Below are positions 1-13,700 of a stretch of DNA of 64,000 bases, piece by piece. Origin of the DNA: Anniella stebbinsi (Eukaryota > Chordata > Lepidosauria > Squamata > Anniellidae); assembly GCA_029215795.1 (NCBI GenBank), contig JARDYH010000004.1, forward strand, positions 206,130,017 to 206,194,016, written 5' to 3'. Made by a program: the position numbers and the translations under genes. Every line of letters starts with the position of its first letter. The stretch's first letter is position 1. The notes beneath the pieces were generated by a model that was not told the DNA's origin, ran no database searches, and worked only from the letters and a program-made list of their open reading frames with translations.

Positions 1-164
1 GATGCCGCCTGCTCTTAAACATACTCCTGTTGTTTGCTTACGACTCTTCCGCTTCTAATTTATTACTTACAATTATTTACATTTATATCACCCTGTCACA
101 ATTGGTGAAGGTAGGTTTCAGGATTGCATAGACTCAAAGAATTCCTGTTCTAAATACCCGTTTA

Positions 165-591
165 AAATTTCCCATTTTAAAGTATTTTATTGAAGAAATA
201 TAAGGTAACAATTATATAACAACAAAAACATCAACATAAAGGCTGTTCTTGCATTATTCATCACAGATTTTATACATACATCAGAATTCTTGTCTCTGAA
301 CGAACACACACACACAGCGCCAGTTTTCTTGGTTGGTACAATCATTTCGCTACTCAGATTGACTGGGGAATGTTGGAAGCCTTCAAAATCTGTTGGAATC
401 TGATGTAATTCACCTTGATAAAGGATAGGTAGCTGCCTAGGCCAGGCAAGCAAACCACAATCGTAAGGGCAGTGTCCATTTTAAGTGAGTCCGGCTGAAA
501 TGCCAGGACAACCTCATAAAAGCCCCATCCGCTCAGCTGTGTGTGCAAACGTGAGTCTATAGAATTTACCAAGAAGCTGAGCAGAGCAATC
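165..591 (-). other. possible minus-strand terminal exon, unidentified
   Basis: Read on the minus strand, a pyrimidine-rich tract ending in CAG lies just before 591. It is followed by an open frame of about 78 codons ending in TGA near 354, then about 170 bases that reach an AATAAA signal near 190. The frame has a hydrophobic segment (TALTIVVCLPGLGSYLSFI). This looks like the last exon of a membrane-protein gene or of a retrocopy, but I do not recognise the protein. Chance is a real alternative, because the frame is short and no upstream minus-strand exon was found. Confidence 0.25.
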
Positions 592-827
592 CTGTGGGGG
601 TGGAGGAGAGAAAAATCCATGGCAAAAGAACCACCAAATCCAAAGCGTTGCTGGGTTTGTGTCGGGGAGGCGCTTTCTTGGTGTTGTTGTTTTTTTTTAT
701 CTTTTTGTCAGCAGCAACCAATGTTTTTTAAACTATTTCCTCCCACTGCTTCCAGTGGGAGGGGAAACGGCTGCTCCCACTCCAGGGCTCATGTAGTTTC
801 TCCCCTTTGTCGGGAGAACGGGATGGC

Positions 828-1018
828 TGCAGATCCAAGGCTTTGTCAGGTTGGTAGCGCTCTTGCTCTGCCTGTGGAAGGCCCCAGGTTCAGATCCTGG
901 CATCTCCAGGTAAGGCTGGGAGAGAGCCCTGCCCGGAACGCTGGAGAACCAGGCAGAGCAGACAGTAGTGAGCTAAATGGGCGAATGTCTGACTCAGCAT
1001 AAAGTAGTTTCCTGTGTT
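828..1018 (+). repeat. tRNA-derived SINE
   Basis: The sequence has a decayed tRNA-like head, a box B-like GGTTCAGATCCTGGC, and the downstream block 'gtctgactcagcataaag..ttcctgtgttc'. The same block occurs in the SINEs at 43153 and 56515. It lies in the intron upstream of E1. Confidence 0.6.
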
Positions 1019-1610
1019 CTTGTCTGTCCCTGCACAGCCCTTTCAGCCCCCACTGCTGTCGGAGCCGCAATGACGGTGGAATTTTCAGCCTCCCAAATGA
1101 GGAGGCTTCCAATAGCAGACCTTCATCTTTTATAGAGGACTTCCCTGTTGTATCCTGTGGCCCCTGGGAAGCCTTCTCTGGGACCCATAGGATTGCGACC
1201 CAAATGCTTTCATGAATGCTGACATTTAAAATAATTAAAACTGACTATCTCGCTTGGGAACTCAAGTACACCTTACTGTGGGTTTGAGCCAGCCCTCACA
1301 TGAGTGGAAATCCGCTCACACAATGGGACTTCAGCTATGAAATGAAACTTCCCTGTCCTCATACACACCCCTGCACTTCCTCCTGTCCACATGCCCCAAA
1401 TCTGCTCCGGGGTGGGGTGGGGTGTCCCCTGAACCTCCAGAGCAAATTTGGGCAGGGGGACTGCAGGGGTGAAGGGGGCATTTGTTTCACCAGCCATATA
1501 CCTTCCATCGGCCGAATGATACCATTGGGTGCAGCCCCATGAAAGTGTGGACTTTGGACTTTGACACAGATGCATTCATGTTTAGGTTTCCTCGCACTCT
1601 CACACCAAAG

Positions 1611-1732
1611 ATCAGCTGGCGCAGCTCCTGGAGGAGAAGAACTCTCTTCAAAAGCAGCAGGAGGACAGGATAAGAGCGCTAACTGCGATGCTTGTGACAG
1701 CACCCCCTTTCCCACAAGAAAGAGAGTTAATA
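1611..1732 (+). CDS. CENPE: CENPE E1 (post-motor neck coiled coil)
   Basis: The acceptor is a pyrimidine-rich tract ending CACCAAAG; the donor is ATA|GTAAGT. The exon opens with two bases that complete a codon from an upstream exon, then has 40 codons starting [16 protein letters not shown], with AMLVTAPP near the end. Mammalian CENP-E has [16 protein letters not shown] at the equivalent place just after the kinesin motor, so the motor is upstream of the window. The exon ends in phase 0. Confidence 0.88.
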
Positions 1733-4700
1733 GTAAGTTGGAAAATTGTAGATGTTGTTAAAACTGATTTTACCGCATCTATGGTAGTGGCTGGGTTCTG
1801 AGTGAGTAAAATTTTGTATTTGCTTCTTAAAAAAAAAAAAAAAGCAAAACTACAAATACTATCTGGTCCTGTTTAGATTGTGAGGAATGTATTATATTAG
1901 GCAAACTGTAAGGCAGGGCTATTGACAATTCTAATAGAAACTAGGTTCATCTCTGTATGGTGAAAAAATTCCAGATCAGCAGCAAATACTACTGCATGTC
2001 AAATTAGATATAAAAAGATCTGGCTTGCTTTAGTTCTCTGACATGCTTTGAATTTGTGTGTTGTGTGTCTGTCTTTTCATCTTCAGGCTAGAAAGAAAAG
2101 GAGAGTCACCTGGGCTCCAGGAGTAATAAACCAAGATGGGGCAACATGTTTCCTAGAAGGCTTTCCCAGTAGACCCAAACATTTCAAAGCCTCTGTGTCT
2201 TCTCTAGCAGAAATGGAAGAATGTAAGTTATTTTCCTGGGGAAAGATTTTAAAACGGTATCCTAAAGGAACGGGCAAGTGAATTGTAGGTTGGGCTAATT
2301 TAGGATTTGTTGACTATGTCGTTTGTCCAGCATCCCCATGATGATGTGGAAATAGTTAAACTGATACCAATATGCCAGTTTTGAAGGTGGTATTTACATT
2401 TATTTCAGTAAACTGCTACTGAATGCTTCTGTTTAATCTGAAGGGAACAGAAGGACACTTAGCTTAACCTATCAATCTCAACGTCTCTCCTGTTTGTGCC
2501 AGAGTTCTGAACCTGGCACCAGTCCCCAGGCCGTCCCAAGTTAATCAGTTGTCATGATTCTAAGCCCTCCCACCGAAATGTGAGACAACAAAGAGATTCA
2601 CTGTTCAATCTACGAAGTATTTATTTATTTTATTCCATTTATATACCGCCCCATAGCCGAAGCTCTCTGGGCGGTTTACAAAAATTAAAAATACTGAACA
2701 TTAAAAACACTGATATACAAAATTTTAAAACCATAAAGCATATTCAGTAAAAAGATACCTCTTCACATCTGAAATGACGGGGAAGGCTAGGAGATATCCT
2801 CTAAGCCTAATTAGCCAAACAAAGCCTAACTAGCCAAACAAAGCAAGGTAGTTTCCTAACAACTAAATGGATGGTTTCCCACCATGCCTGACAAGCTTTT
2901 ACTGGACTTCTCCTTTAAAGAGAGTCTTCTTGACCCAACTTCTGACATACAGCTGGTCTGGTAGATTGCTTCCCACCTCCTCTCAACTCCACCCACTTAA
3001 TCCTGCAGCAGATTCTGGGAGCTGGTAATACTTGTGCTCCCTCCTACTCTGACAAAGACTGAGTTCCCAGAGGGGTGGGAGATGATCTCTGTGCTTGGGC
3101 CTCCTGTTCGATAAGCTCCTGTGAAGATTCCTCCCTGACTTCTGGAGCTTCTTGGGGAATTTCTTCCCCTGCTCCTTGTCTTGGCTGAGCTTCTTCTAGG
3201 CTGAGCTTTTTCTAGTTCTGCTTCAGAGTTTGACTCGGAGGCGGAACTAAACCAAAGAGCTCAAGCCCCATCTTAACATCAGTGCTGCTCAGCTTCCTTC
3301 CATCTCTGAGTTCTTTTGAATGTGCCTCCAGACCTTCTCTTGGCCTCTTCAGTTTGCAAGTTCTTTTTTCCATTTGTTTTTGTGAACTGTTAAATTTTCA
3401 GCGGTATCTTCGGAGTTCTCGGAAGACAACGATACGAGCGTGACTGCCCGTGTTGCAGTAACTGAAGATTGGATTCCAGGATCTGAAATCAATTTTGTGA
3501 GTGGTACAGATGGGCCAGGAGACAAAATAGGAGCTGTGAGGGACAGGGAGGTTTGTTCTTTGCCCCTGGAGCAACTTTTTCTGCGATGGTGAGGAAAAAA
3601 TGCTTTATGGGCAAAATCCAAAGGGTGTTGGGGTGAGGCCACTCTTCATGGAGGATGGCTGCGTTTTTATCTCTTCAGCATCTCTCCCTCCCCAGGATGA
3701 ACTAAGATCCTTTGGGGTCAGAATTGGGGTGGCCTCACCCCTGCAAGTCCTCCATAGGGAGATGAACTTCCTCCCCTTCTTAGTTTATGCTACTGCAGGT
3801 TCTTTATTTCTCCATAATGAATGTCCATGATCAATGTGTTCCCATTACTTTTAAACCGGGAGAAACTGACCCAATCGGTTTTCTTCTCGCTCAGATTTTA
3901 ATCCGAGGGGACAAGACAATGGTTTGATGGGTGGCTACTAAAGAAAGAGCCTTCTCTATAGTGCCCCCCCACATCTGTGGAAATTCCTTTCCCAGGGAGC
4001 TCCTCCTGTTGTCACCATTGTATACATTTAGACGCCAAGTTAAGCTGGCATTCCATCTGTTGCTCTGATTATTAATTTTACTGCTGACTTCCCCAATGTT
4101 TGGTTTTTAAAAAACGTTTTAATGTTTAATATTATAGCAGTTTGATACTACTTGTTGTGTTGTTGTTTTGTTATTCGTTATTTTGTTGTCATTTGGTTTT
4201 GTGGTTTTGTGGTTATCAACTGACCCAAGGGCATTTGCCAGTTGGGCAGTATACAGACCTGACAAAGAAAGAGGAAAAAGCCCAAAGCTTGTAAAGCTTG
4301 CCTCTTCTTTGAGGCAGGTTTTTAACAAGCCCGCACCCCCACCTCCTCACCTCACAAGTTTTTTTCAGAGCCAGACTCAGGAGAACTTTGCCTGTATCTC
4401 TACTAAGTAGCTGAGACCTAAATATTTCAATGGCATCCAGCTCTTTCCCCCAGATCATGATGGCTTTAGGCCAGTAGTGAGGAATGTGTGACTGTTCAGT
4501 TGTAGCCAGTACTGAAGGATGTTGGGAGTTGCAGTCCAAGAACATCATGAGGACCCCCATGTTCCCCACCTCTGTTTTAGGCAATTTCACTTTTGAGCTG
4601 CCAACGTATTTCTGTAGGAATATCCACCATCTTGATATTAAAAGAAAGTTTTAACTAATTGCAGAGAAGGAATTCCATAGCTCACTTCAGTCTTTTTATT

Positions 4701-7700
4701 CTAGAGCCATGAAGACTTTGTAGAGTCAGTCCAGCTTTGTGAAACCCTTGTAGAAGAGAGGGTTAGTGAGTTTAGTCTTCTCTGGGGAATTTAAAGCGCA
4801 GGTAAAACCTCTTAATCTATCCTTCTTTTCCCTCCCTAGGATAATGCTGTTACTGAACAGCAAGCAGCAAAAGCCAAGCTGGAGAGCCTACAATTGGAGA
4901 AAGAACAGCTGGCATGCGATCTTAGAGAGCTGAGAGAGAAAATCTCAACATATGAATTTGTGGCACTTGAAAAAGAGACTGCAAAAGAGCAGGAGGTGAG
5001 AAAAGAAAGTGGTGTGTGTGTGTAGGTGTAGATATAACACCTGTGTCACCTTTCAGCGTCCACTGGCTGACATGATCATTTGAACAGCAAAAACAGTAAG
5101 CCAGCAGGGCTTTTATAAAAGATTAAAACCAGCTTCAGTGAGATGCCGGGTGGCCTGGGTGAATAAAAAGGATGCCGCTACAGAGAATGCTCCCTCTCTT
5201 CTCGCTGCCCACCTCAACTCAGAAAGTGAGAGGAGGGAGACGTGAAAGGGCTTGATGACAAATAAGCGGTGTGATGACGACAAAGCCATGAGGCAGGTTC
5301 ATGTGGGAGGCGGTCCAGGGGCTGCCCGTCCATCTAGGCAAACTAGGGCACCCAATACAAGGGGAAACAATACACATTTTAAAGAATTAAAAATAAAATA
5401 ACGAAGGTGTCATTATTTCAATTCCTGTGCACGTACAGAGGGACTATGACCGAAGCTGTGGAGGTGAGCGAGGGACCCTGCCAGCTCGCCCGCCTTGAGG
5501 AGCCGGTCCCCCCTCAGATGTCGCGGGATATTCTCCTGCTCTGCTGCTGCTCCCAGTTAGAGGCAGGGCGTGGGAGGCTCCCCCGAAAGCAGCCACTTCC
5601 TTTGCTCTGAGAGGGCTGAGCCTCCCTTTGGCGTTGTGTATGGTACTTCCGTTCCTTCATAGAGCGGACGGTTGTGCTCCTCTCCCTTGTTGTTTTTATC
5701 AAAGCCCCTGTGCTGTTACAGTGCTTAGTAAAAACGAAAACCATTTTGGGCACATTTTGCTATAAGTGATCATATTTCTGCTTCCAAAGTTACGGGGTGG
5801 GGGCAGGTTGCCTCTTCATTAAACATAAAATAGGGACAAAATGTTTCCCTGTTTACCAAAAGCCTCAAATCTGCCCTTGAGGTTTTGGGGTGGAAGTGTT
5901 GATTGTATGATTCATCAAGGGTGCCAGTTGCTGGCAGCTAGTGTAGGACCGCCCATGAGGAGGTCTGTTGAAGACATCTGGCTTCCAAGCAGTGATAAGA
6001 GGGAAGGGGATATTTAAAAGCAATTAACTTTGAAAAACCGTCCAAAGAATCAAGCTGTTGAAAAGCTTTTGAACAGGTAGGAGAGCTGCTTACTTGTGAG
6101 TACGCATGCTGAGGCTTAGCGTTTGGGATGCTATTTGAAAGGGCTGCTGAGGGATTCAGTCCGGCTTGCTGCAGAGTAGGCTAAAAATGGGAGTAATTAC
6201 ATTTGACCTCACCTACTCTGTGTTTGGCCCTGTCTACAGGTGGAATATGGCTGTTGTGATGTTTTCCATTTTGCAATTTAGCCTTCGGGCTAAAAAGCCT
6301 TCTGTACCTCTGTTCTGAAGGCGCCTGATGTGTCAATCTGCTGAAGCTAAGCAGGTCTGCATCTGGTCTGGCTAGAGGACACCTTGAGGTCCCATGTTTA
6401 CTTTCTTGAATTGAATCATGGAAGAAAAGTGGGATATAAATGTATTAAATCAATATGCCCATAATTCATGCATATTAGAAGAGGTGTGGAACTGCTCTTG
6501 TGAGCAACACCTATTGTATATTCACACTGCATCCTGCCCTTGCTTTTTGTGAAATTTTGAGTAGTAGTAAACCCGGTTAGTAACCAGATGTTGAGAATTT
6601 ATTTTCTAAAACCTTTTTCCAGCGTAATGCATGAATAATCGTATTATTTTCTACAGTATCAACTTGGTCATTATCTAAGACTCGGTGGTTCTGAAACTTT
6701 AATGCAAAGCTTGCTTGCCTTTGTGTTGGGTGATGGCAGGTAAACAAAATGGGGCTTTCTAACTTGCCTGTGCAATTTTGCTTCAATTGCTCCACAGATG
6801 CAACTAATGCATGAAATTTCCAGCTTAAAGGCTGCAATTGCAAATGCTGAAGTTTACAATCAAGATCTTCAGGTGAGAGCTGGTGGCGGTGGCTGCCTCG
6901 CATGCAACTGGTATGGATTGAGATGGGTATTTACTTTCATCCAGTTACCGAAGGCTGGGTCAGTTCTTCCATTGTCACGTAAGCAGAAGTAGTTCCCAAT
7001 CCCTTAACAAATGTTACCCTGCACTTGTTTTTCTCTTCCTCGCATTATAGGAGGAAACAAATTCGAAAGATATGCAGATGAAGGAGCAAGAGAATAAAAT
7101 TCAGATGTTGGAAAACCGAGTCAATGGGCTACAAAACCTCGTTGAAGTGTTAAAGACGGAAAGTGGGAAAAGAGATGTGTCTTTCTCAATAGTAAGTGTC
7201 AAGATGGGGCCCATGCTCCCTGGTTTGGTTTCAGATGCTTAGTCAGACTCTGAGGCAGAGCTAAGCTCAGTAAAGACAGAGAGCAGGGGAGGATATTCCC
7301 CAAGTCAGGATCTTCTCAGGATCTTATCGAACAGGAGGCCCAGGTTCAGAGACTGTCTTTCCCCCTCCCCTTGGGAACTAAGCCTTTGTCGGAGGGAGCA
7401 CCAGAATTGACATGTCCCAAAGTCTGCCGCAAGGTTAAGTGGGCGGAGTTGAGAGGAGGTGGGAGGCAGTCTGCCAGACTGGCTGAATATCTAGAGGACT
7501 CTCCCTGAAGGAGGAATCCAGTAAAAGTCTTATCAGTCACGGCAGGAAACCGTCCTTTTAGTTGATCGGCAACTGCCTTGCTTTATTTGGCTAATTAGGC
7601 TTAGAGGATAGTTCCAAGTGTTCACAAGACACTACAGGTCTGAAGCAATTTTTATTGCACAACGAATCTCTGTTGCCTCACAGTTCGGTGGGAGGGCTTG

Positions 7701-10700
7701 GAATCCTGAGAGTAAGCTTGAATAATTCTTATTAGCTGAGTGAACTTGAAAAAGTTTGCATTTGTATTGGGTATTTCGTTCCATTACTTACAATGAGTTT
7801 GACTGAGACTGAATCACTACAGAGCGGTGCTTTTCACATTTTCTACTTTCAGCTAACTGCTTCCATGTTGCCTTCTCTACCCAGTAACCCAGCGGTGTAC
7901 AACCTCAGGCCTTTCTTCCAGCTACCAATCATTGGGTGGCTTCCCTGCGTTTGTGCATTTTTCCCCATTCCAAAAGGTTGATATGCCTCTCCTAAGGCTT
8001 AGTTACTGGCAGTGAGCTTTATGCTAAAATACACCCGTTTTGCCTTCAATTCCACCCACTACTGCAATATGGACTCAGCTACTCCAAACTGGAATTTGGC
8101 CCTCTGGCTGAGAGAGGCTTTGGATCCCTGCAGTAACCCTTGCTTCTTGGCAGTGCAGAATAATTCCATGGAGAAGGTCCCTGGGTGCAAAATTCACATG
8201 AGCTCTGTCTGGCAAGGCCTGCTTTACATTTACACTTGGGCGTAGTGAGTGGGGAGTGCTGCTCACCACTTCTGTGTGGTTGCTGGGTAAGATCAGTAGC
8301 AGTGGGCAACAGTGGTTCTTCTTCGTGGTCTCTGTGCATCACACATATGGGCTCGCGCCGACGCCGAGCCTGCTTCCGGGAAACTTAGCTAGCTTAGACT
8401 TTTGGCGGGAACCCCTCCCCCCACCATCCTACTGCGCATGCTCAGGGCTCCCGCCTCTCCTTTACCTCAGTTCTTCTTCGACCGCTTCGCTAGTAGCCTC
8501 GCGGGAGACTTCTCCGGTACGTTGTACCTGTTTTTGAGAGAAAAGAAGAAGGAGATAGTTAGCTTAGGCTGTTTATTCTAGTTGTTAGTTAGTATAGTTC
8601 TAGTTAAAAAAAAAAAAAAAAAAAAATTTAATTATTATATATTTAGCATAGTTGTTCGCTTTAGGCCTTCAGGCGGCTTGCCATCTTATGGCACAGACCG
8701 CATTATTTCGTCGTTGCTCGCGGTGTAGGGCCAAAATCGCCCTCACCGACGGCCACTCGCTTTGCCTAATTTGCCTCGGAGAGGCCCACATTGTTGAGTC
8801 CTGCAGCCACTGTATGCGGTTTTCTAGACAGACACGAAGAAATAGAGCGGATCGCCTTCGTAGTCTGTTGTGGACGAAAGCTTTGTCGGCCGTTGATCAG
8901 CCGCGTCCTTCCATGATGGCAAATGTGGCTTCTGGGGAGAGTCGTGCCCTCTCGCGCCCAGCATCTCCGGGTTCCCCCCGATTAGGGGCAAAAGCACCGG
9001 CATCTTTATCGGGCATTTCGCCGGCCTACTCTCCACCTCCGGTGAAAAAGCCCAAGAAATCGAAGCCGAAGAAGGCTTCAAAAGTTACTGGCTCGACTTC
9101 GAAATCGTCGGTACCGATACCGAAGGGCACTCGGCCAGCGTCTATGCCTTCGTCGACATCGATCAAGGTCGTCGCCATGGTTCATAAATCTTCGTCGGTA
9201 CCCACCCGACCGTCGGCTTCGTCACACCGTTCGACGTCGATTGCTTCGACTTCGTCGCCGAGGACCGAAGTTTCTCCTACCCCGTCGACATCGAAACGTC
9301 GGCCGCCGTCGGTATCATCGCTTTTGCGTACGCCGTCGACGCCGAGGGTGCAGCCACAAGCTATTTCACTTTCACCATCAAGATCAGTGCCTTCACCGGG
9401 ACCGATACCCGTCCTTCTACCATCAGATACGGAACGGGCGGTACCGGGGCAGGAGTCGCCATCTAGGCATTCAGGGGAGCGTCGTCGTCAAGCGCATCAT
9501 TTAAGAAGTCGCTTATCTCGCTCGAGGTCGCGTTCGAGGTCGCAGTCGAGAGACTCACAGCCGCTTGCGCATCCTTCCCATCAAGCGGACCGGGCTCGGT
9601 ACCGCTACGATCCATATACGGGCCGCCGTATCCGTGGGGAACAGTCGCCACCGCCTATTCCTCCTCGGAGGACGAGCTCTTTGGCCCAGACTTCGGATCG
9701 GCGTCGAGAGGCATCATCATCGACAGCGACGCATTCTCGCGACCTTGCACCGCTCCCGTCTCCACGACACCGGCAGCCATCTCAATCCTTTGAGGATTAC
9801 GAGTCTGATACGTCGTCGGCACCTTCTCTGCGTCCGTCCGAGCCTTCCCCGCTGGAAACGGTCGGTACCGAGGATCGTGCCTCGCCCACGATGGAGATGG
9901 GCAGTTTTACTGATCAAATGCTGAGGCTTGCTCAATCTCTCAATATCGAGTGCCAGCAACCAGCTGATGAGTCGGACGATGGCATCTATGATGTCATGTA
10001 TACGGAACCGTCCCCACAGCTCACCCTGCCAGTCGTCAAGGCATTGTTAAAGACCATCAAACAGTCTTGGGAGCACCCAGCCACGGTCGGCCCGACATCA
10101 AAGCGCCTGGATGCGATCTATAAAGTCAAAGAGGCACAGGCACCCTTTCTTTTTCAGCACCCGAAACCTAATTCGGTTGTTGTAGAGGCATCGCAGGGCA
10201 GATCTGGGAAAATGCATTCCGCCCCGACTGATAAGGAGGGACGAAAGCTTGACTCTTATGGCCGTCGAATTTATGCTTCTACTTCGTTGGGGATAAAGGT
10301 CGCCAACTACATGGCGCTCATGGCGCGCTATCAATTATTCCTGTGGGAAAAAATTTCATCGCTGACTGACTACCTTCCCGATGACCAGCGGGACCTCGCT
10401 AGGGTTTTCCAATCAGAGGCAGTCAGGTTGTCGAAACAGGAATTGACCACAGCGCGCCATCTGACAGACTGTATATCTAAGGCCATGGTTGGTGCGGTTG
10501 CCTTACGCAGGCATGCCTGGTTGCGGTCAACGTCTCTTCCGCAGGAGACGAAGAACCGTATTGAAGACCTTCCTTTTGACGGAAATGGCCTATTCCATGC
10601 GGACACTGACACTACTATGGATGCACTGCACAAGGCTAGGATGACGGCTAAAAAGATGAGTTTTCCGCAGCAGCAGCAATCTTACCGTCCTCGGAAATGG

Positions 10701-13700
10701 TATAGGCCTCTCCCGTATCAGCCAAGGCAGCAACAACAAGACAGGTCACAGCGGTACCAGTCTACTTCCACGCAGGGGTTTCAACCGCGCAAGTCTGCAC
10801 CAAGATTCCAGCAGCGCAGTAAACAGTCACAGCGTACTAAACATCGACTTTGACTTCACGAAACATCTTACCAGCAGCTATGCTGCCCAACTACAGCCTT
10901 TTCTGCCAGCCTGGGCGTCGATAACATCGGACGTTTGGGTACTGAACATCGTAGCAGAAGGCTACAAGATGGAGTTCGAAGTCCTCCCTCCGCTGGGCCT
11001 CGTAAAAATAACATCCCCTTCAAAGGCTCTGGAACAGGAAGTGACCACCCTTCTGCGCAAAAGGGCTATCACAAGGGTACGACAATACCACCTAAGTACG
11101 GGATTTTACTCCCGTTACTTTACGGTGCCAAAGAGGGACGGGGGACTTCGTCCCATTATGGATCTCAGAGAGCTCAACAAATTCATATTACCAAAGAAGT
11201 TCCGCATGGTTACCGTAGCGTCGGTCCTACCCATGCTGAGGAAGGGCGACTGGTTCACACTAATAGACTTAAAAGACGCCTATTTTCACATCGCAATTCA
11301 TCCTGCTCACCGACGCTATCTGCGTTTCATCATTGGGCACCAGGCGTACCAATTCTCCGTCCTGCCCTTCGGCCTAAAATCTGCACCGAGAGTGTTCACC
11401 AAGTGCATGTCGGCGGTTTGCGCGCATCTACGGTCACACAACATCGACCTGTATCCTTACCTGGACGATTGGCTAATCGTCTCAAGGTCAAGAAGCCAGG
11501 CGCTTGCCGACGTCCACGAGGTCATCTCTCTTCTGTCGTCGCTTGGGCTGCAGATAAATTACAAAAAATCCATCATTCAGCCATCTCAGAGATTACAATT
11601 TATAGGGGTGACTCTCGACTCAACCATAGGAACAGCGTTCCTCCCTATAGACAGGATCGCTACTCTACAGCAACGGGCATTATATTTGCAAGACCGTCGC
11701 CGAACCACAGCGTTTGCTATTCTCAGGCTCCTCGGGTTAATGGCGGCAGCGGTGTTTGTCGTCCGTTGGGCGCGCCTTCGAATGCGCCCTCTCCAGCAGT
11801 TCCTGCTGCGACATTACTCACCCCTGCAAAACCCGCACCAACTAATACTTACCATTCCGCACCTCGTCAGGAAATCTCTCCGTTGGTGGGCGGTTCTCCA
11901 CAACCTCTCCCAGGGCATGCAATTCGTGCCACAGGAACCGTCTCGTATAGTGACGACGGATGCATCTCTAGAGGGGTGGGGCGCTCACCACGACGACCTA
12001 CTCGCGCAAGGAAGATGGTCACCTTCAGAGACTCGCCTTCACATCAATATGCTAGAACTGCTCGCTGTCAAAAAAGCCTTACAGGCATTCTTGCCTCAAT
12101 TACACGGCCATCATGTCCGTATCTTAACAGACAACACCACAGTAGTGTGGTATCTGAACAAGCAGGGGGGCACTCGGTCACGCCGTTTACTGCTGCTTGT
12201 GATGGACATTCTGGAGTGGACCATTTCTCACAATATCCTTCTATCGGCATTGCACATAGCAGGGAAGGAGAACACCAGGGCAGATGTCCTCAGCAGGTCT
12301 TTCACAGACACACACGAGTGGGAGCTCAACACTACCGTTCTGAATCGTCTCTTCGCTCGATGGGGCACGCCCGACATCGATCTTTTTGCATCAGCTGCCA
12401 ACGCAGTATGCCCGGCGTATTGCTCCAGAGCGGGCATAGGGGATGCATCACTGGGGGATGCGTTTCAATGGGACTGGTCGACAGGCCTTCTCTACCTTTT
12501 CCCGCCGTTTCCACTGGTGGCCAGAGCAGTGCATACTCTCAGGCGCAACAATGCGGATGCTATAATGATAGCCCCGTCGTGGCCAAGGCAACCTTGGTTC
12601 ACGTCGCTACTCAGACTGGCGAAGGCGGAGGTTTGGAACCTACCTTGTCTCCCCGACCTTCTGTCTCGACAAGAGGGCAAAGTTCTTCATCCCGATGTCC
12701 ACTCACTACATCTGACGGCCTGGAGAATCCGTCGTCTTGGACAGTCCTCGACTTCCCAGAGCGACTAAAATCTATTTTGGAGGCCTCGCGTAAGCCCTCA
12801 ACTAGGCGGTCCTATAATAGAAAATGGGCACGTTTTCAAAGATATGCAGCTCTCAACGGCTTTGATTCTTACGCATCAGACATGCCTAGGATTATCTCAT
12901 TTCTGTATTCTTTGCATACCGAAGGTCTGAAACCTGCTTCCATTAAAGTTTATCTGGCAGCAATTACAGCCAACCATGGTTTGGTGAATGGGTTTTCTGT
13001 TTTTACTCACCCGTTGGCAAGAGCCTTCCTCAAGGGTTTACGAAACTTATTTCCTTCCATTCGCCCGTTAGTCCCACAATGGAGTCTTTCTGTCGTGCTC
13101 GCAGCCCTTACTTCAAAGCCCTTTGAACCATTGGCAACAATTGATGTTCGCTTATTGACTCTTAAGACTGTATTCCTAGTTGCAATCACGTCTGCTAGAC
13201 GTGTTTCGGAGTTAGCAGCACTGCTGATAGATCCACCCTACTTACAGTTTTTTAGGGAAAAAGTTGTATTACGTTTGGACCCCACGTTCATCCCTAAAGT
13301 TTCCTCCCCATTCCATATAAGTCAAGACATTGTTCTACCCACGTTCTTCAACTCATCGTCTGATCCTTTGTCTTCAAAGTTACACGCATTAGATGTTAGA
13401 AGAGCATTGGCTTTCTATAAGTCAAGAACTGAGTCATTTAGACAATCTCGTAAATTGTTCATCTGTTATGGAGGCGTGACAAAAGGATTGGCTGTATCCC
13501 CGCAACGCATCTCCAAATGGGTTGTGGAGACCATTGTCATGGCTTACAGACTTGTCAATAAAGATCCTCCTTTTCACACGACAGCGCATTCTACCAGGGC
13601 GCAGGCTACCTCCTCGGCACTGCTCCATGGCGCTACGCTCACTGACCTCTGCAAGGCTGCCACTTGGTCTAATGCTTCTACTTTTGTAAGGCATTATCGC

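Noticed and set aside
541..1002. A 153-codon + strand open frame as a gene.
   Set aside because: It runs through a tRNA-derived SINE and has no recognisable domain.
8652..8687. Upstream Met (MFALGLQ..) as the DIRS-1 gag start.
   Set aside because: The second DIRS copy conserves the sequence only from MAQTALF, so 8688 is the better start.
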